Assembly: GCF_001320245.1 (NCBI RefSeq)
Contig: NZ_BCBA01000048.1
Coordinates: forward strand, 59,886 to 123,885
Source of the DNA: Pseudomonas sp. NBRC 111124
GTDB taxonomy: Bacteria > Pseudomonadota > Gammaproteobacteria > Pseudomonadales > Pseudomonadaceae
Length of the DNA: 64,000 nucleotides
Direction of reading: 5' to 3'
Each line of letters begins with the position of its first letter. Position 1 is the first letter of the stretch. Positions 40,466-49,156 of the stretch are shown here, in pieces. A program made the position numbers and the translations under genes. The notes below the pieces were generated by a model. That model worked only from the letters and a program-made list of their open reading frames with translations, did no database searches and had not been told where the DNA came from.

Positions 40466-43285
40466 ATGACCCCTCTACAACGCCTTGAAGCGCTGGACAC
40501 CCAGATCACGGAGCTGCAGCGAGGCCAGCCCGAGCTGGCCACCGGGCTCGCGCCAACAGCGCTGCGCCAGCGCTTTTTCGGTGACCTGGCGCTGTTCTGG
40601 AGCGAGGCGGACGAAAGCGGCCAGACCCGCCAGCAGCGCCTGCAACAACTACGTCATGAACAAATGTTGGCAGAGCTGGAACTGCGCCTTGCCGACCAGA
40701 CCCTCGATGACGACCACATCGCATTGCTGCGCACAAGCCTGGCGTTACCCTTGCCCTGGCAGCGCCAGCACTTGCCCGCAGAGCACCGCGCCCAGCTCTA
40801 CCGCCCGGTATTCAGCAGCCTCAGCCCCAATCGCCGGCTAGCACTGCCCGGCGCGCTGGTGCTGATCGCCGATGGCCTGCCAGGTACAGCTGCAACACCA
40901 GGCGAAAGGACCGGCAAAGCGCTGCTGTGCAGCCTCTCGCACGGCATCGAAGCGTTTGCCAGCTTGGCCGATCTGCATGTGGAATTGTGCGAACGCCTGG
41001 ACGACCCCTTGCAGAGCGAGCCGCTGCTGCAATGGCTACCGCGCCAGGAGGACCGGCAGTTGATCCAGCGGGCCGATCGCCTGCGGTATGAATGGTTTGC
41101 CGAGGACATGGTCGCGCAGCAGGCGCATGACCTGATCGATGTTCAGCGCCAGCGCCTGATGCTCGCCTGGCGCGGGGCATGGGAGCCAGATCAGGCGCCC
41201 GACCCGGAGGACGTCAAGCGCTTGCTCAACGAGCAGCAGGCATTGCTCGGTCTGATGGGCAGCCAGCGCGCGCTGGCCACCCGTTACGCCCTGCTGCTGG
41301 AAAAACACCTGCCAAGCTGGCTGCGCAACGCCTCTGCGCGTGGCCTGGCGCACATCATGCAGACCCTGCAGGAGCTCGCCGGAGCCATCACCCAGGCAGC
41401 AGCGCCAGGCATCCTGACCCTTGAGCAGTTCAACAACCGCAACCACCTGTTGGCCTGGGTCCGCGATCGGCTGGGCCAAGCCCTTCGTCGCGAGCACGGT
41501 ATTCACACACCCGCCGAACACATTCGCATCCATGTCACCCTTGCCCGACGCAGAGGCCCACTGCTGCATCCGCTGCAACCGTCGAGTTACGTTGCCGCAG
41601 CGAGCCGGCCACACGTCGGCGACACGGTGGAGCTGGTGCCGGTCAGCTACAGGCTCGACGAACTGGCGCTGCTCAATATCGCCTGGTTCGATGTGGATTA
41701 CTGGCTGACTGCTCGGGTCCAGCACGAAGACGGCAGCGCCCTGCCCGGGCTTACGCCACTGAAGGTCAAACAGTTGGTGCGCGAGCTGGATGCCGGGAGT
41801 GGCTACCTCCACTATTTGCGCCATGAGTTGCTCGACTCCTTTGCCGGACAATGGCGCATGCAAGCCCATGGCAACATCAACCGCGCACGCATGCACGCTG
41901 AAGCGGCCAAGGCCCGTTACGCCAAGCATTTCCTCGAAGATCCGCTGGAACAGGGCTATCGCTGGGCCAGGGCGATCATCCACTACCCCAACAGCAACTG
42001 GCGCCCGACCATCGAGACTCACCGCATCGTAGTCCGCCAGTTGCTCATCGAAGGGCATACCCTTCAAGGCGTGCTGCTGCTCAATGCCGAAGCCGCGAGT
42101 GTCCATTCACTGGTGGTGTACACCCCCGACGCTCCCGACCGCCGCGCCTGGCGCGAGTTTCGCAACACCCGTGAGCTGTTGCGGACCTTGCGCGACACGC
42201 CCACGCTACGCCAATACCTGATTCAACGCGCGCCGCACGCCGATGGCGAGCGGTTCGACAAACTCATGCGCAAGGGGCGCCTGGGCCCCTACGTCGAGCG
42301 GCCGCTCATCACCGGTAACTTGTACGAGGCCCGCTATAAGGCCGAAGTGCAAGCACTGATGGCCGAAGCCAATGCGAACAGCCGCAGTAACAACGAAGTG
42401 CTGGGGGAGTTCGGCCTGGCCACGCTGCGCCTGATCCTCGACCTGGTCAGCCTGGTGCTGCCTGCGCCCGCCATGTCGGCCCTGGCATTCGGGCGCATGG
42501 CCATTTCCATCTGGGATGGCCTGGACGCCATGCACAGGGATGACCACGAAGCGGCCCTGCACCACGCCATCGCGGCGCTCAGCCACACCACCGACGGGCT
42601 CAACAGTTTCGCCGGCTCGACGCTGATGCGCAGGGCGCTGCGCGGGCTGCCGCCGCAACCGCCGCGACCACTGCCCAAAACCATTGAAGCGCCAATCGAC
42701 ATCAGCAAGCTGCGCTACCGTATCGACGGCGTGCATGGGGAGGAAGTGTACGAACAGATCAGCGAGACACCCGGCCCCGATCGCTACTTCGTCAAAGACA
42801 ACCAAGGCCGCCTCTACAACGTCAACTTCGATGGCCATCGGTGGCGGGCCCTCGACCCCAGGCAGCCGGATGCCTATCTGCAACTGCCACTCAAGCGCCT
42901 GCGCGATGGGACCTGGGTTGTCGATTCGCCCGTGCTCTGGCACGACGGGCTACCGGACCTGCAGCAAGTGCTGGATGACTGTCGCTTGCAGCCCGCACGT
43001 GATGGGCTGCCGATAACGGCAGAAGCCGATCTGTTCGATGACGACGGGCAACTCTATCTGCAGCTGGCCGGCAGGCAGCTACCGGTACGCCGGCACCTGC
43101 TGCCCGGCCATTACCATCTGGTGCTGGCCGAGCATACCCTGGGCGCAGTGCACGCCTGGGCAGTACTGCGCCGCCAGGATGGCCAGTGGCGCATCCGCGT
43201 GCGCCAACCGGGTCGCAGCAGTGACTGGCTGGCACTGCCGGTAGATTACTCCGACAACCGTGGCAGCAGCCGGTCGAGCCGCTGA
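40466..43285 (+). CDS. Dermonecrotic-toxin-domain (DUF6543-like) large protein
   Basis: 939 residues, no signal peptide. The N-terminal two thirds resembles the dermonecrotic-toxin/DUF6543 proteins common in Pseudomonas (LYRPVFSSLSPNRRLALPGA; ARGLAHIMQTLQELAGAITQ; TLEQFNNRNHLLAWVRDRLG). A hydrophobic stretch at about 650-680 (LILDLVSLVLPAPAMSALAF) could insert in membranes. A beta-rich module follows (about 750-800, DRYFVKDNQGRLYNVNFDGH), and a short C-terminal tail without a catalytic motif I recognise. Insect or plant interaction, or contact toxicity, is a guess from the family. No immunity gene is visible. The last 40 nt overlap the convergent kinase gene. SD: GGAG at 40455. Confidence 0.7.
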   Translation: MTPLQRLEALDTQITELQRGQPELATGLAPTALRQRFFGDLALFWSEADESGQTRQQRLQQLRHEQMLAELELRLADQTLDDDHIALLRTSLALPLPWQRQHLPAEHRAQLYRPVFSSLSPNRRLALPGALVLIADGLPGTAATPGERTGKALLCSLSHGIEAFASLADLHVELCERLDDPLQSEPLLQWLPRQEDRQLIQRADRLRYEWFAEDMVAQQAHDLIDVQRQRLMLAWRGAWEPDQAPDPEDVKRLLNEQQALLGLMGSQRALATRYALLLEKHLPSWLRNASARGLAHIMQTLQELAGAITQAAAPGILTLEQFNNRNHLLAWVRDRLGQALRREHGIHTPAEHIRIHVTLARRRGPLLHPLQPSSYVAAASRPHVGDTVELVPVSYRLDELALLNIAWFDVDYWLTARVQHEDGSALPGLTPLKVKQLVRELDAGSGYLHYLRHELLDSFAGQWRMQAHGNINRARMHAEAAKARYAKHFLEDPLEQGYRWARAIIHYPNSNWRPTIETHRIVVRQLLIEGHTLQGVLLLNAEAASVHSLVVYTPDAPDRRAWREFRNTRELLRTLRDTPTLRQYLIQRAPHADGERFDKLMRKGRLGPYVERPLITGNLYEARYKAEVQALMAEANANSRSNNEVLGEFGLATLRLILDLVSLVLPAPAMSALAFGRMAISIWDGLDAMHRDDHEAALHHAIAALSHTTDGLNSFAGSTLMRRALRGLPPQPPRPLPKTIEAPIDISKLRYRIDGVHGEEVYEQISETPGPDRYFVKDNQGRLYNVNFDGHRWRALDPRQPDAYLQLPLKRLRDGTWVVDSPVLWHDGLPDLQQVLDDCRLQPARDGLPITAEADLFDDDGQLYLQLAGRQLPVRRHLLPGHYHLVLAEHTLGAVHAWAVLRRQDGQWRIRVRQPGRSSDWLALPVDYSDNRGSSRSSR

Positions 43286-44688
43286 TGCAGAGCACTGCCG
43301 CTTGGCCAGTTACGCAGCAACCGCGCCCGGTCACGGGCATAGGCCGGGGCGAAACTGAGCTGGGTGGCGTGCTGGCACATGGCGTCGAGGTCGATCAGCG
43401 ACCACTGGCCCTTGTCCCAGAACAGGTTGTGCCCCTTGAAATCGCCATGGCTGATGCGCTCGCGGATCAGCTGCTGCATCACGCGTACCAGCGCATCGAC
43501 CTGCTCTTCAGGTGCGTCACCGTTGTCTACGTAGGGCGCGAAGCACGCGGTCAGGTCCGGGCCATCGACATACTCGGTGACCAGGTAGGCACGGCTACGC
43601 AGGCCCATCACCCGTTGCTCCAGCACCGCCAGTGGGCGTGGCGTGGCGATGTCGAGAAACGCCAGCCTGTGCCCTTCGATCCACGAATGCCAGGCCCGGC
43701 TCGGGCGCCAGAAGCGCTTGAACCAGTGAGCGGTGTTCTTGATGTTGTAGCGCTTGAGCACCAGTTTGCGGCCGTTCACCTCGATACGCGCCACACTGGC
43801 AGCACCACCGGTTTTATACAGGTGGCCGTTGTCGATCAGCGCATCCGCTTGCTCCAGCACCGGCAGCATCGCGTCTACCTCGTTGCGGCAGATCGCCCGC
43901 AGGCCTGAAAGGCTGCGCTCGACACTGAACAGGCTGCACTCGCGGCCGGCCTTTTCCAGGTAGTCCTTCTGCCGCCAGTTGCGCACCTTGTCGACCTGCT
44001 TCTGCAGCGCTTCCAGCGGCAGCGCATGCTCGGCATTGGCCAGCAGGTAGTGCACCAGCAGCTCTTCGATGAACGGCTCCAGACGTTTGGGCAACTGGGC
44101 GAAGAACACCCCGAGGTTTTCCAGCACGCGCGGGCGTGAAAGCTGCTGGCCAGGCGTCTCAGCCTTGATGCCAGCGCCGTCGATCAGGTACAGCTTGCCG
44201 CCGTGGCGCAGCAGGTTGTCCAGGTGCAGGTCTTCCTGCCATAGGCCTTGGGCATGCATCTGCGCCACGGCAGTGAGGGCCTCGCCCAGCACCAGGTGCT
44301 GTTCGTCAGCCAGTACTGGCAGGTTTTCCACCGCTGCCCAGGCATCGGCCAGGCTTTCGGCGCCGTCGAGAAACTCGAACAACAACCAGCCGCCCTCGCC
44401 TTCTTCGAGGCCGTCGGCAAGCAGTTGTGGCGTGGTGAGGCCTTGTTTGGCCAGCAGCTTCACGCCATCGAGTTCGCGCTGGAAGTGCCGTGCGGCATTG
44501 CCGCCGACCAACAGCTTGGCCAGCACCGGGGTACCACGCCACATACCTGCGCCGACATAACGCTGGCCGGGCAGCACCCGCAGCAGACTGAGCAATTGCA
44601 GGTCAGCCGTGCCGGCGGCATCGGCCAGGGTGATGCTCAAGGGCAGAGACGGGCTGCGCCCGGCGTCTTTGAGTTGGGACAAGCGCAT
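43246..44688 (-). CDS. LPS core locus kinase-like protein with two kinase folds
   Basis: 480 residues. Two protein-kinase-like halves are visible: the first has MHAQGLWQEDLHLDNLL and YLIDGAGIK (about 145-180), the second RERISHGDFKGHNLFWDKGQ and SLIDLDAMC (about 395-430). The second catalytic loop (HGDFKGHN) looks complete; the first has EDLHLDN, also usable. Related to the P. aeruginosa kinase-fold proteins encoded after waaP, which modify or help phosphorylate core heptose. Cytoplasmic. Start ATG overlaps the upstream stop by 1 nt (TGATG). The 3' end overlaps the convergent toxin-like gene by 40 nt. Confidence 0.85.
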   Translation of the reverse strand: MRLSQLKDAGRSPSLPLSITLADAAGTADLQLLSLLRVLPGQRYVGAGMWRGTPVLAKLLVGGNAARHFQRELDGVKLLAKQGLTTPQLLADGLEEGEGGWLLFEFLDGAESLADAWAAVENLPVLADEQHLVLGEALTAVAQMHAQGLWQEDLHLDNLLRHGGKLYLIDGAGIKAETPGQQLSRPRVLENLGVFFAQLPKRLEPFIEELLVHYLLANAEHALPLEALQKQVDKVRNWRQKDYLEKAGRECSLFSVERSLSGLRAICRNEVDAMLPVLEQADALIDNGHLYKTGGAASVARIEVNGRKLVLKRYNIKNTAHWFKRFWRPSRAWHSWIEGHRLAFLDIATPRPLAVLEQRVMGLRSRAYLVTEYVDGPDLTACFAPYVDNGDAPEEQVDALVRVMQQLIRERISHGDFKGHNLFWDKGQWSLIDLDAMCQHATQLSFAPAYARDRARLLRNWPSGSALHQRLDRLLPRLSE

Positions 44689-45440
44689 CAGCGGGCCTCT
44701 TTTTCACGACGGCGTTGCGTCAGGCGTTGCAGCCAGGTGCCGACCAAGGCGCTGTCGGCAGGCTGCTGCAGGTAGGCGGCCAGCAACTGGCGCACGTCCG
44801 CTTCGCTCCAGGCGCCGGCACGGCGCAGCAGCGGCTCCAGGTCGCGCAGGCGATCGCGCATGCCGAACAGCAGCGGCCGGGTCTTTTCCAGGTCAATCAG
44901 CTGCGCTTCCCAGCCTTCGCGGCGCTGGCGCAGGAAGATGTGCTTGGGATAAAAGCAGCCGTGCACCTGGCCGGCACCGTGCAGGGTGCGCGCCAGTTGG
45001 CCGCAGCCCTTGAGAATGCCCGCCCGGGCGTCATCGGTGAGCTGCGGCCACTGGGCCAGCAGGCCCTCCAGGTCGCTCCACTCGTCCAGCGCCCGGGTCA
45101 TCAGGATCGCCCGGTGCTGGCCGTTCTGCTTGCGCTCGCCGTAGAACACCGCTTGCAAGGCCGGGATGCGCAGCTTCTGGTAACGACTGATATTGCGGAA
45201 CTCGCGAGCGAACGTCGGTTCGCCAAACGGCCGGTGCAAGGTGCGGGTCAGGTAGTCGCTCTGGCGCTTGAGGTAATAACCTTTGCCTTCGAGCTCCAGG
45301 CGATAGACGCTGCTCCAGCCGCCGCGGCCGGTGTTGGGTTCGTCCACGGCGTCGAGCTGCAGCGCCCACAGCGCTTCGAAGTCGTTCAAGCCATGGCGTT
45401 TGAGCAGCGCGAGGTCCGCGCTGGCCAGGTAATCGGTCAT
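44688..45440 (-). CDS. Lipopolysaccharide kinase-family (InaA/Kdo-kinase-like) protein
   Basis: 250 residues from the ATG at 45440 (MTDYLASADLALLKRHGLND). Kinase-fold features: VYRLELEGKGYYLKRQ with the ATP-anchoring lysine, ILMTRALDEWSDLE hinge, catalytic-loop region QVHGCFYPKHIFLR and LIDLEKTRPLL (metal-binding Asp). The loop HGCFYPKH departs from HGDxxxxN, with Cys replacing the catalytic Asp and His in place of Asn, a pattern also seen in LPS kinases. Part of the waa operon; overlaps its neighbours by 4 nt upstream and 1 nt downstream. Confidence 0.85.
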   Translation of the reverse strand: MTDYLASADLALLKRHGLNDFEALWALQLDAVDEPNTGRGGWSSVYRLELEGKGYYLKRQSDYLTRTLHRPFGEPTFAREFRNISRYQKLRIPALQAVFYGERKQNGQHRAILMTRALDEWSDLEGLLAQWPQLTDDARAGILKGCGQLARTLHGAGQVHGCFYPKHIFLRQRREGWEAQLIDLEKTRPLLFGMRDRLRDLEPLLRRAGAWSEADVRQLLAAYLQQPADSALVGTWLQRLTQRRREKEAR

Positions 45441-46171
45441 TCCCTTCCCTCGAAGAAGCTCAGCACCTGGCGAATGCGCCGCTTGTCGCGCACATTCAGG
45501 CGCTGGCGCCCACGGTACTGCAGGTAGAAACGCAGCCGCTGGGTCGCCGACAGGTGATATTTGGCAACCTTGTCCAGGCAGGCCAGGTCTTTGATCATGC
45601 GGTGGCGCCACATGAAGCCACGCCAGAAGTCGCCCGTCGGGCAGTCGATGAAGAATAGCGTGCCCAGGTCGTCAACCAGCAGGTTGCGCCATTTCAGGTC
45701 GTTGTGGGCAAAACGGTGTTCGTGCATCACCCGGGTGTGGCGCGCCAGCTGACGGCTCAGCTTGTCGACCCAGAGCCGGTCGGCCAGGCGCGGATCGTTG
45801 CGCTCGGCCAGCGCCGAGAGGTCTTCGGTACGTGGCAGTTCGCGGGTGATCATCGCACCCCGGCCAAAGGCCAGGCCCTTGCGTTCCAAGCCCCAGGCCA
45901 CCACTTCGGCGGTGGGAATCTCCCACTTGGCAAACTGCTTGAGGTTCTGCCATTCGGCCTTGATGCGTGGCCGGCCCAGGTAGCGGCGCATGTGCTTGCC
46001 GGCGCCGGTATAGCGCTTGACGTAGTAGTTGACCCCGTCACGCTCGATGCGGATGACCTCGCTGAGCGGGTCACGCGTGAGGTGTTCGCCCTTGAGGGCA
46101 AAGACCGCATCGAGGCTGCCGAAGTCCGACGCCAGATGTTCGTAGCCTGGCGCCAGTGTCCAACTCGCCAT
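45437..46171 (-). CDS. Lipopolysaccharide kinase InaA-family protein
   Basis: 244 residues. NYYVKRYTGAGKHMRRYLGR (ATP-binding lysine), AMITRELPRTEDLS, HRFAHNDLKWRNLLVDD (catalytic HND.KxxN loop) and FFIDCPTGDFW (metal-binding Asp) show a complete kinase active site. It is likely to phosphorylate a core heptose, as its waa-locus relatives do in P. aeruginosa. The ATG at 46171 overlaps the waaP stop by one nucleotide, and its own stop overlaps the next start by 4 nt, all indicating one operon. Confidence 0.87.
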   Translation of the reverse strand: MASWTLAPGYEHLASDFGSLDAVFALKGEHLTRDPLSEVIRIERDGVNYYVKRYTGAGKHMRRYLGRPRIKAEWQNLKQFAKWEIPTAEVVAWGLERKGLAFGRGAMITRELPRTEDLSALAERNDPRLADRLWVDKLSRQLARHTRVMHEHRFAHNDLKWRNLLVDDLGTLFFIDCPTGDFWRGFMWRHRMIKDLACLDKVAKYHLSATQRLRFYLQYRGRQRLNVRDKRRIRQVLSFFEGRE

Positions 46172-46977
46172 CAGAGTGCATCCCCATAGCGTTGCTTGCG
46201 GTCGTAGAGTTTCTGCGCCTTGCGTTCCAGCCAGGCGAGCAGCGCGGCCTCCTCGGCCAGCACCTGCCGCAGCGGGCGCTGGAAGTAACCGCGCAGGAAG
46301 CGCAGCTTGTCGCGTTTTGTCAGGCCGATGTCCAGCGCCGAGAAGTACAGCGCGGCCAGGTCCTTGTCGCGCCAGCGGCGGCTGATTTTCGCCCGGGTCT
46401 GGGCGCGATGCAGGTCGATGACCGACAGTTTGAAGTCTTCCGGCGTCACCGGCCGGTCGGTGTGCAGCAGGAAGTGGCAGATGTAACAGTCACGGTGGTT
46501 GACCCCGGCGCGGTGCATGCCGCCGGTCATCTTCGCCACTTCAGCGATCAGCGCGCGCTTCAGGCGCGGCTCGGGCGGGTTCTTGACCCAGTCGATGCTG
46601 AAGTCTTCCAGGCTGATGGTGGGCGCCAGCTCTTCGGTGATGATGAACGAATGCTGGCTGGCCGGATTGCTGCCACGCTCGCCATAGGCCACGGCGGTCA
46701 TGGTCGGCACACCCACTTCATGCAGGCGCTGGATGGCCCGCCATTCCTGGCCGGCACCGAGCACCGGCAGCTTGGCGGTGAACAGGTTCTTGAAGATCTC
46801 GCCCCAGCCGATGCCGCGGTGAATCTTGACGAAAAAGCCTTCGCCATCGACTTCGGTACGCAGCGTGCGGCGCCCTTCCAGCTCGCGATAGACCTCGCCT
46901 TGCAGCGCTTCCACGGCCTCGAAGGCATCACGCCCGGCCCACAGGCGCTTGAAGGGTTCGGCCACTATCAGCTTCAT
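46171..46977 (-). CDS. waaP: Lipopolysaccharide core heptose(I) kinase
   Basis: Phosphorylates heptose I of the LPS inner core; in pseudomonads this is important for outer-membrane integrity. 268 residues starting MKLIVAEPFKRLWAGRDAFE. GFFVKIHRGIGWGEIFKNL (ATP-binding lysine), AGVNHRDCYICHFLL (catalytic NHRDCYxxH loop) and LSVIDLHRAQ (DLHR metal site) are WaaP signatures. ATGA overlap with the waaG stop. Confidence 0.95.
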   Translation of the reverse strand: MKLIVAEPFKRLWAGRDAFEAVEALQGEVYRELEGRRTLRTEVDGEGFFVKIHRGIGWGEIFKNLFTAKLPVLGAGQEWRAIQRLHEVGVPTMTAVAYGERGSNPASQHSFIITEELAPTISLEDFSIDWVKNPPEPRLKRALIAEVAKMTGGMHRAGVNHRDCYICHFLLHTDRPVTPEDFKLSVIDLHRAQTRAKISRRWRDKDLAALYFSALDIGLTKRDKLRFLRGYFQRPLRQVLAEEAALLAWLERKAQKLYDRKQRYGDAL

Positions 46978-48098
46978 GCGTTCTCCTGCCCCAGAATCAC
47001 ATCGGCAGCATGCTGCGGCATGCTGTACAGGTCAGCGCTGTCGGCAAAGGCCAAGCCGTTGCGCGACCAGTAGGCGCGGGCCTGCCCGTCTTCGAGCATG
47101 CGCTGCAGGTAACCATTGAGCTGCTCCTGCTCGAACGGCTCGTCCAACACCAGGCCGCAGTCGGCCTCGGCGATGTAATGGGCATAACCGCAGACCTTGG
47201 ACACCAGCACCGGCAAGCCGGCCACCAGCGCTTCGAGCAGCACCGTGCCGGTGTTCTCGTTGTAGGCCGGGTGAATCAGCAGGTCGGCACCCAGCAGGAA
47301 GCGCGGGATGTCGCTGCGGCCCTTGAGGAACTGCACCTGCTCGCCCAGGCCCAGGGTGGCGCTCTGCAGCTGGAACACCTTGGGGTCGTCCTGACCGATG
47401 ACCATCAATCTGGTGCGCTTACGCAACGCCGACGGCAACGCGGCCAGGGCCTTGAGGCTACGGTCGACGCCCTTGGTCTTGAAGCCCGAACCGATCTGCA
47501 CCAGCAACAGGTCATCATCGCCCAGGTTGAATTCCTTGCGGAACTCGGCGCGGATCTCGGCGGCATTGGCCGGCGCCCGGCGGTCCTGGGAGATGCCTGG
47601 CGGCAGCAGGTGGAAGCGTTCCACCGGGGTGCCGTAGTGCTTGATGAACAGCGGCTGCTGCACTTCGGAAATCATCAGGACTTCGGTATGGGCGTCCTTG
47701 GCGAACACCGCACGCTCATACTCGGCAAAGTGACGGTAGCGGCCCCAGCGACGGTACAGGCCGCCGCGCAGGGTCTGCGCCTTGTCTTCGAAGCAGCCGT
47801 CGGCGGCGTAGTACACGTCCAGCCCCGGCATCTTGTTGAAGCCGATCAGGCGGTCCACCGGGCGCTTGGCCAGGTCTGCGGCCATCCAGGCGCTGAGCTT
47901 CTCGTTGCGGCGGTGGTTGAAGATCGCCTTCACCGGCGCCACCAGCACTTCGAAGCCCGGCGGAATGTCACCTTCCCAGATCAGCGTGTACACGCGGATC
48001 TGGTGGCCCCGCTTCTGGCATTCCAGGGCAATGCGCATGAAATCGCGCTGCAGCCCGCCGAAGGGGAAATATTTGTAAAGCACGAAAGCCAGTTGCAT
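46974..48098 (-). CDS. waaG: LPS core glycosyltransferase WaaG (GT4 family)
   Basis: Adds the first hexose or hexosamine of the outer core to heptose II. 374 residues, GT-B fold. The N-terminal MQLAFVLYKYFPFGGLQRDF and C-terminal HPAYNENTGTVLLEALVAGL (EX7E donor motif) are typical. The ATG at 48098 is preferred over a TTG one codon upstream; it overlaps the waaC stop by 1 nt. Peripheral cytoplasmic membrane location expected. Confidence 0.95.
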   Translation of the reverse strand: MQLAFVLYKYFPFGGLQRDFMRIALECQKRGHQIRVYTLIWEGDIPPGFEVLVAPVKAIFNHRRNEKLSAWMAADLAKRPVDRLIGFNKMPGLDVYYAADGCFEDKAQTLRGGLYRRWGRYRHFAEYERAVFAKDAHTEVLMISEVQQPLFIKHYGTPVERFHLLPPGISQDRRAPANAAEIRAEFRKEFNLGDDDLLLVQIGSGFKTKGVDRSLKALAALPSALRKRTRLMVIGQDDPKVFQLQSATLGLGEQVQFLKGRSDIPRFLLGADLLIHPAYNENTGTVLLEALVAGLPVLVSKVCGYAHYIAEADCGLVLDEPFEQEQLNGYLQRMLEDGQARAYWSRNGLAFADSADLYSMPQHAADVILGQENA

Positions 48099-49156
48099 CA
48101 ACGAACATCCTCAGCCAGCAGCAGCGCGCTCAGGCGGCTCGCTACATGCTCGGGATTCAGGCGAGTGAAGCACAGCGGCCACTCGCGTTTCAGATCGAAC
48201 CGGCGCAGGTCGTCGGCGCTCGGTTTGTAGGTGCATTTCTTTTGCAGGCAGGGAGCGCATGGCCAATCACTGGCCTGATGAATCTGGGTCCGTCCGTAGG
48301 CGCCGGTCAGGCCTGGGTTGGTCGGGCCGAACAGCGAAATGGTCGGCACATCCAGTGCTGCGGCCAGGTGGCCAAGGCCGGTATCTACCGCCACACAGGC
48401 CTTGGCCGCCGCCAGCACACGGGCAACGCCGACAAGGTTCAATTTGGGGAGCACCTGGCAGTTGTTCAAGCCCTGGGCAATGCGCTCGGCCCGGGCCTTT
48501 TCGGCGGGGTTGCCCCAAGGCAGGCGAACCTGCAGCTTGCGCCGGCCCATGCGCTCGGCCAGTTCGCGCCAATAGGCTTCAGGCCAGTGCTTGGTCGCCC
48601 AGGTCGTGCCATGCAGGAACACCACATAGGGCGCAGCCGGTGGCAATTGCAGGCGGTCGAGGTCAAGGCCGTACTGGCCGAGGCCTTCGGGCAGGTCGTA
48701 GGCCAGGGCCATGGCGAACAGTTGGCGCACACGCTCAACGGCATGCTGGCCAACAGCGACCGACAACGGCCGGTCGTAAAAGCGGCTGGCCCAGCCTTCA
48801 CGGGCCGAGAACCGGTCCAGTCCGGCCACCGGCGCCTTGACGTAGCGGGTCAGCCAGGCCGACTTGACCAGGCCCTGGGCATCGATCACCAGGTCATACT
48901 TGCGCTCGCGAACACGCTGTTTGAACGCCTTCCACTCGCCGCTCTTGATCGTCTGCCAGATGTTCTTGCGCCAGCGGCGGATTGCCACCGGGATGACCTG
49001 GTCGACCGCCGGGTGCCAGCTGGGGATCTCGGCGAAGCCTTCTTCCACCACCCAGTCAAAGCGGATGCCCGGGATGGCATGGGCGGCATCGGTAAGCGCC
49101 GGCAGGGTGTGAATCACATCACCCAGCGACGAGGTCTTGATGATCAGTACCCGCAC
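48098..49156 (-). CDS. waaC: LPS heptosyltransferase I
   Basis: Transfers the first L-glycero-D-manno-heptose to Kdo2-lipid A. 352 residues of the GT9 family: MRVLIIKTSSLGDVIHTLPA at the N-terminus, VFLHGTTWATKHWP, and the nucleotide-sugar site VDTGLGHLAAALDVPTISLF. The start is GTG at 49156, within a few bases of the waaF stop. Second gene of the waaF-C-G-P series. Confidence 0.95.
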   Translation of the reverse strand: MRVLIIKTSSLGDVIHTLPALTDAAHAIPGIRFDWVVEEGFAEIPSWHPAVDQVIPVAIRRWRKNIWQTIKSGEWKAFKQRVRERKYDLVIDAQGLVKSAWLTRYVKAPVAGLDRFSAREGWASRFYDRPLSVAVGQHAVERVRQLFAMALAYDLPEGLGQYGLDLDRLQLPPAAPYVVFLHGTTWATKHWPEAYWRELAERMGRRKLQVRLPWGNPAEKARAERIAQGLNNCQVLPKLNLVGVARVLAAAKACVAVDTGLGHLAAALDVPTISLFGPTNPGLTGAYGRTQIHQASDWPCAPCLQKKCTYKPSADDLRRFDLKREWPLCFTRLNPEHVASRLSALLLAEDVR

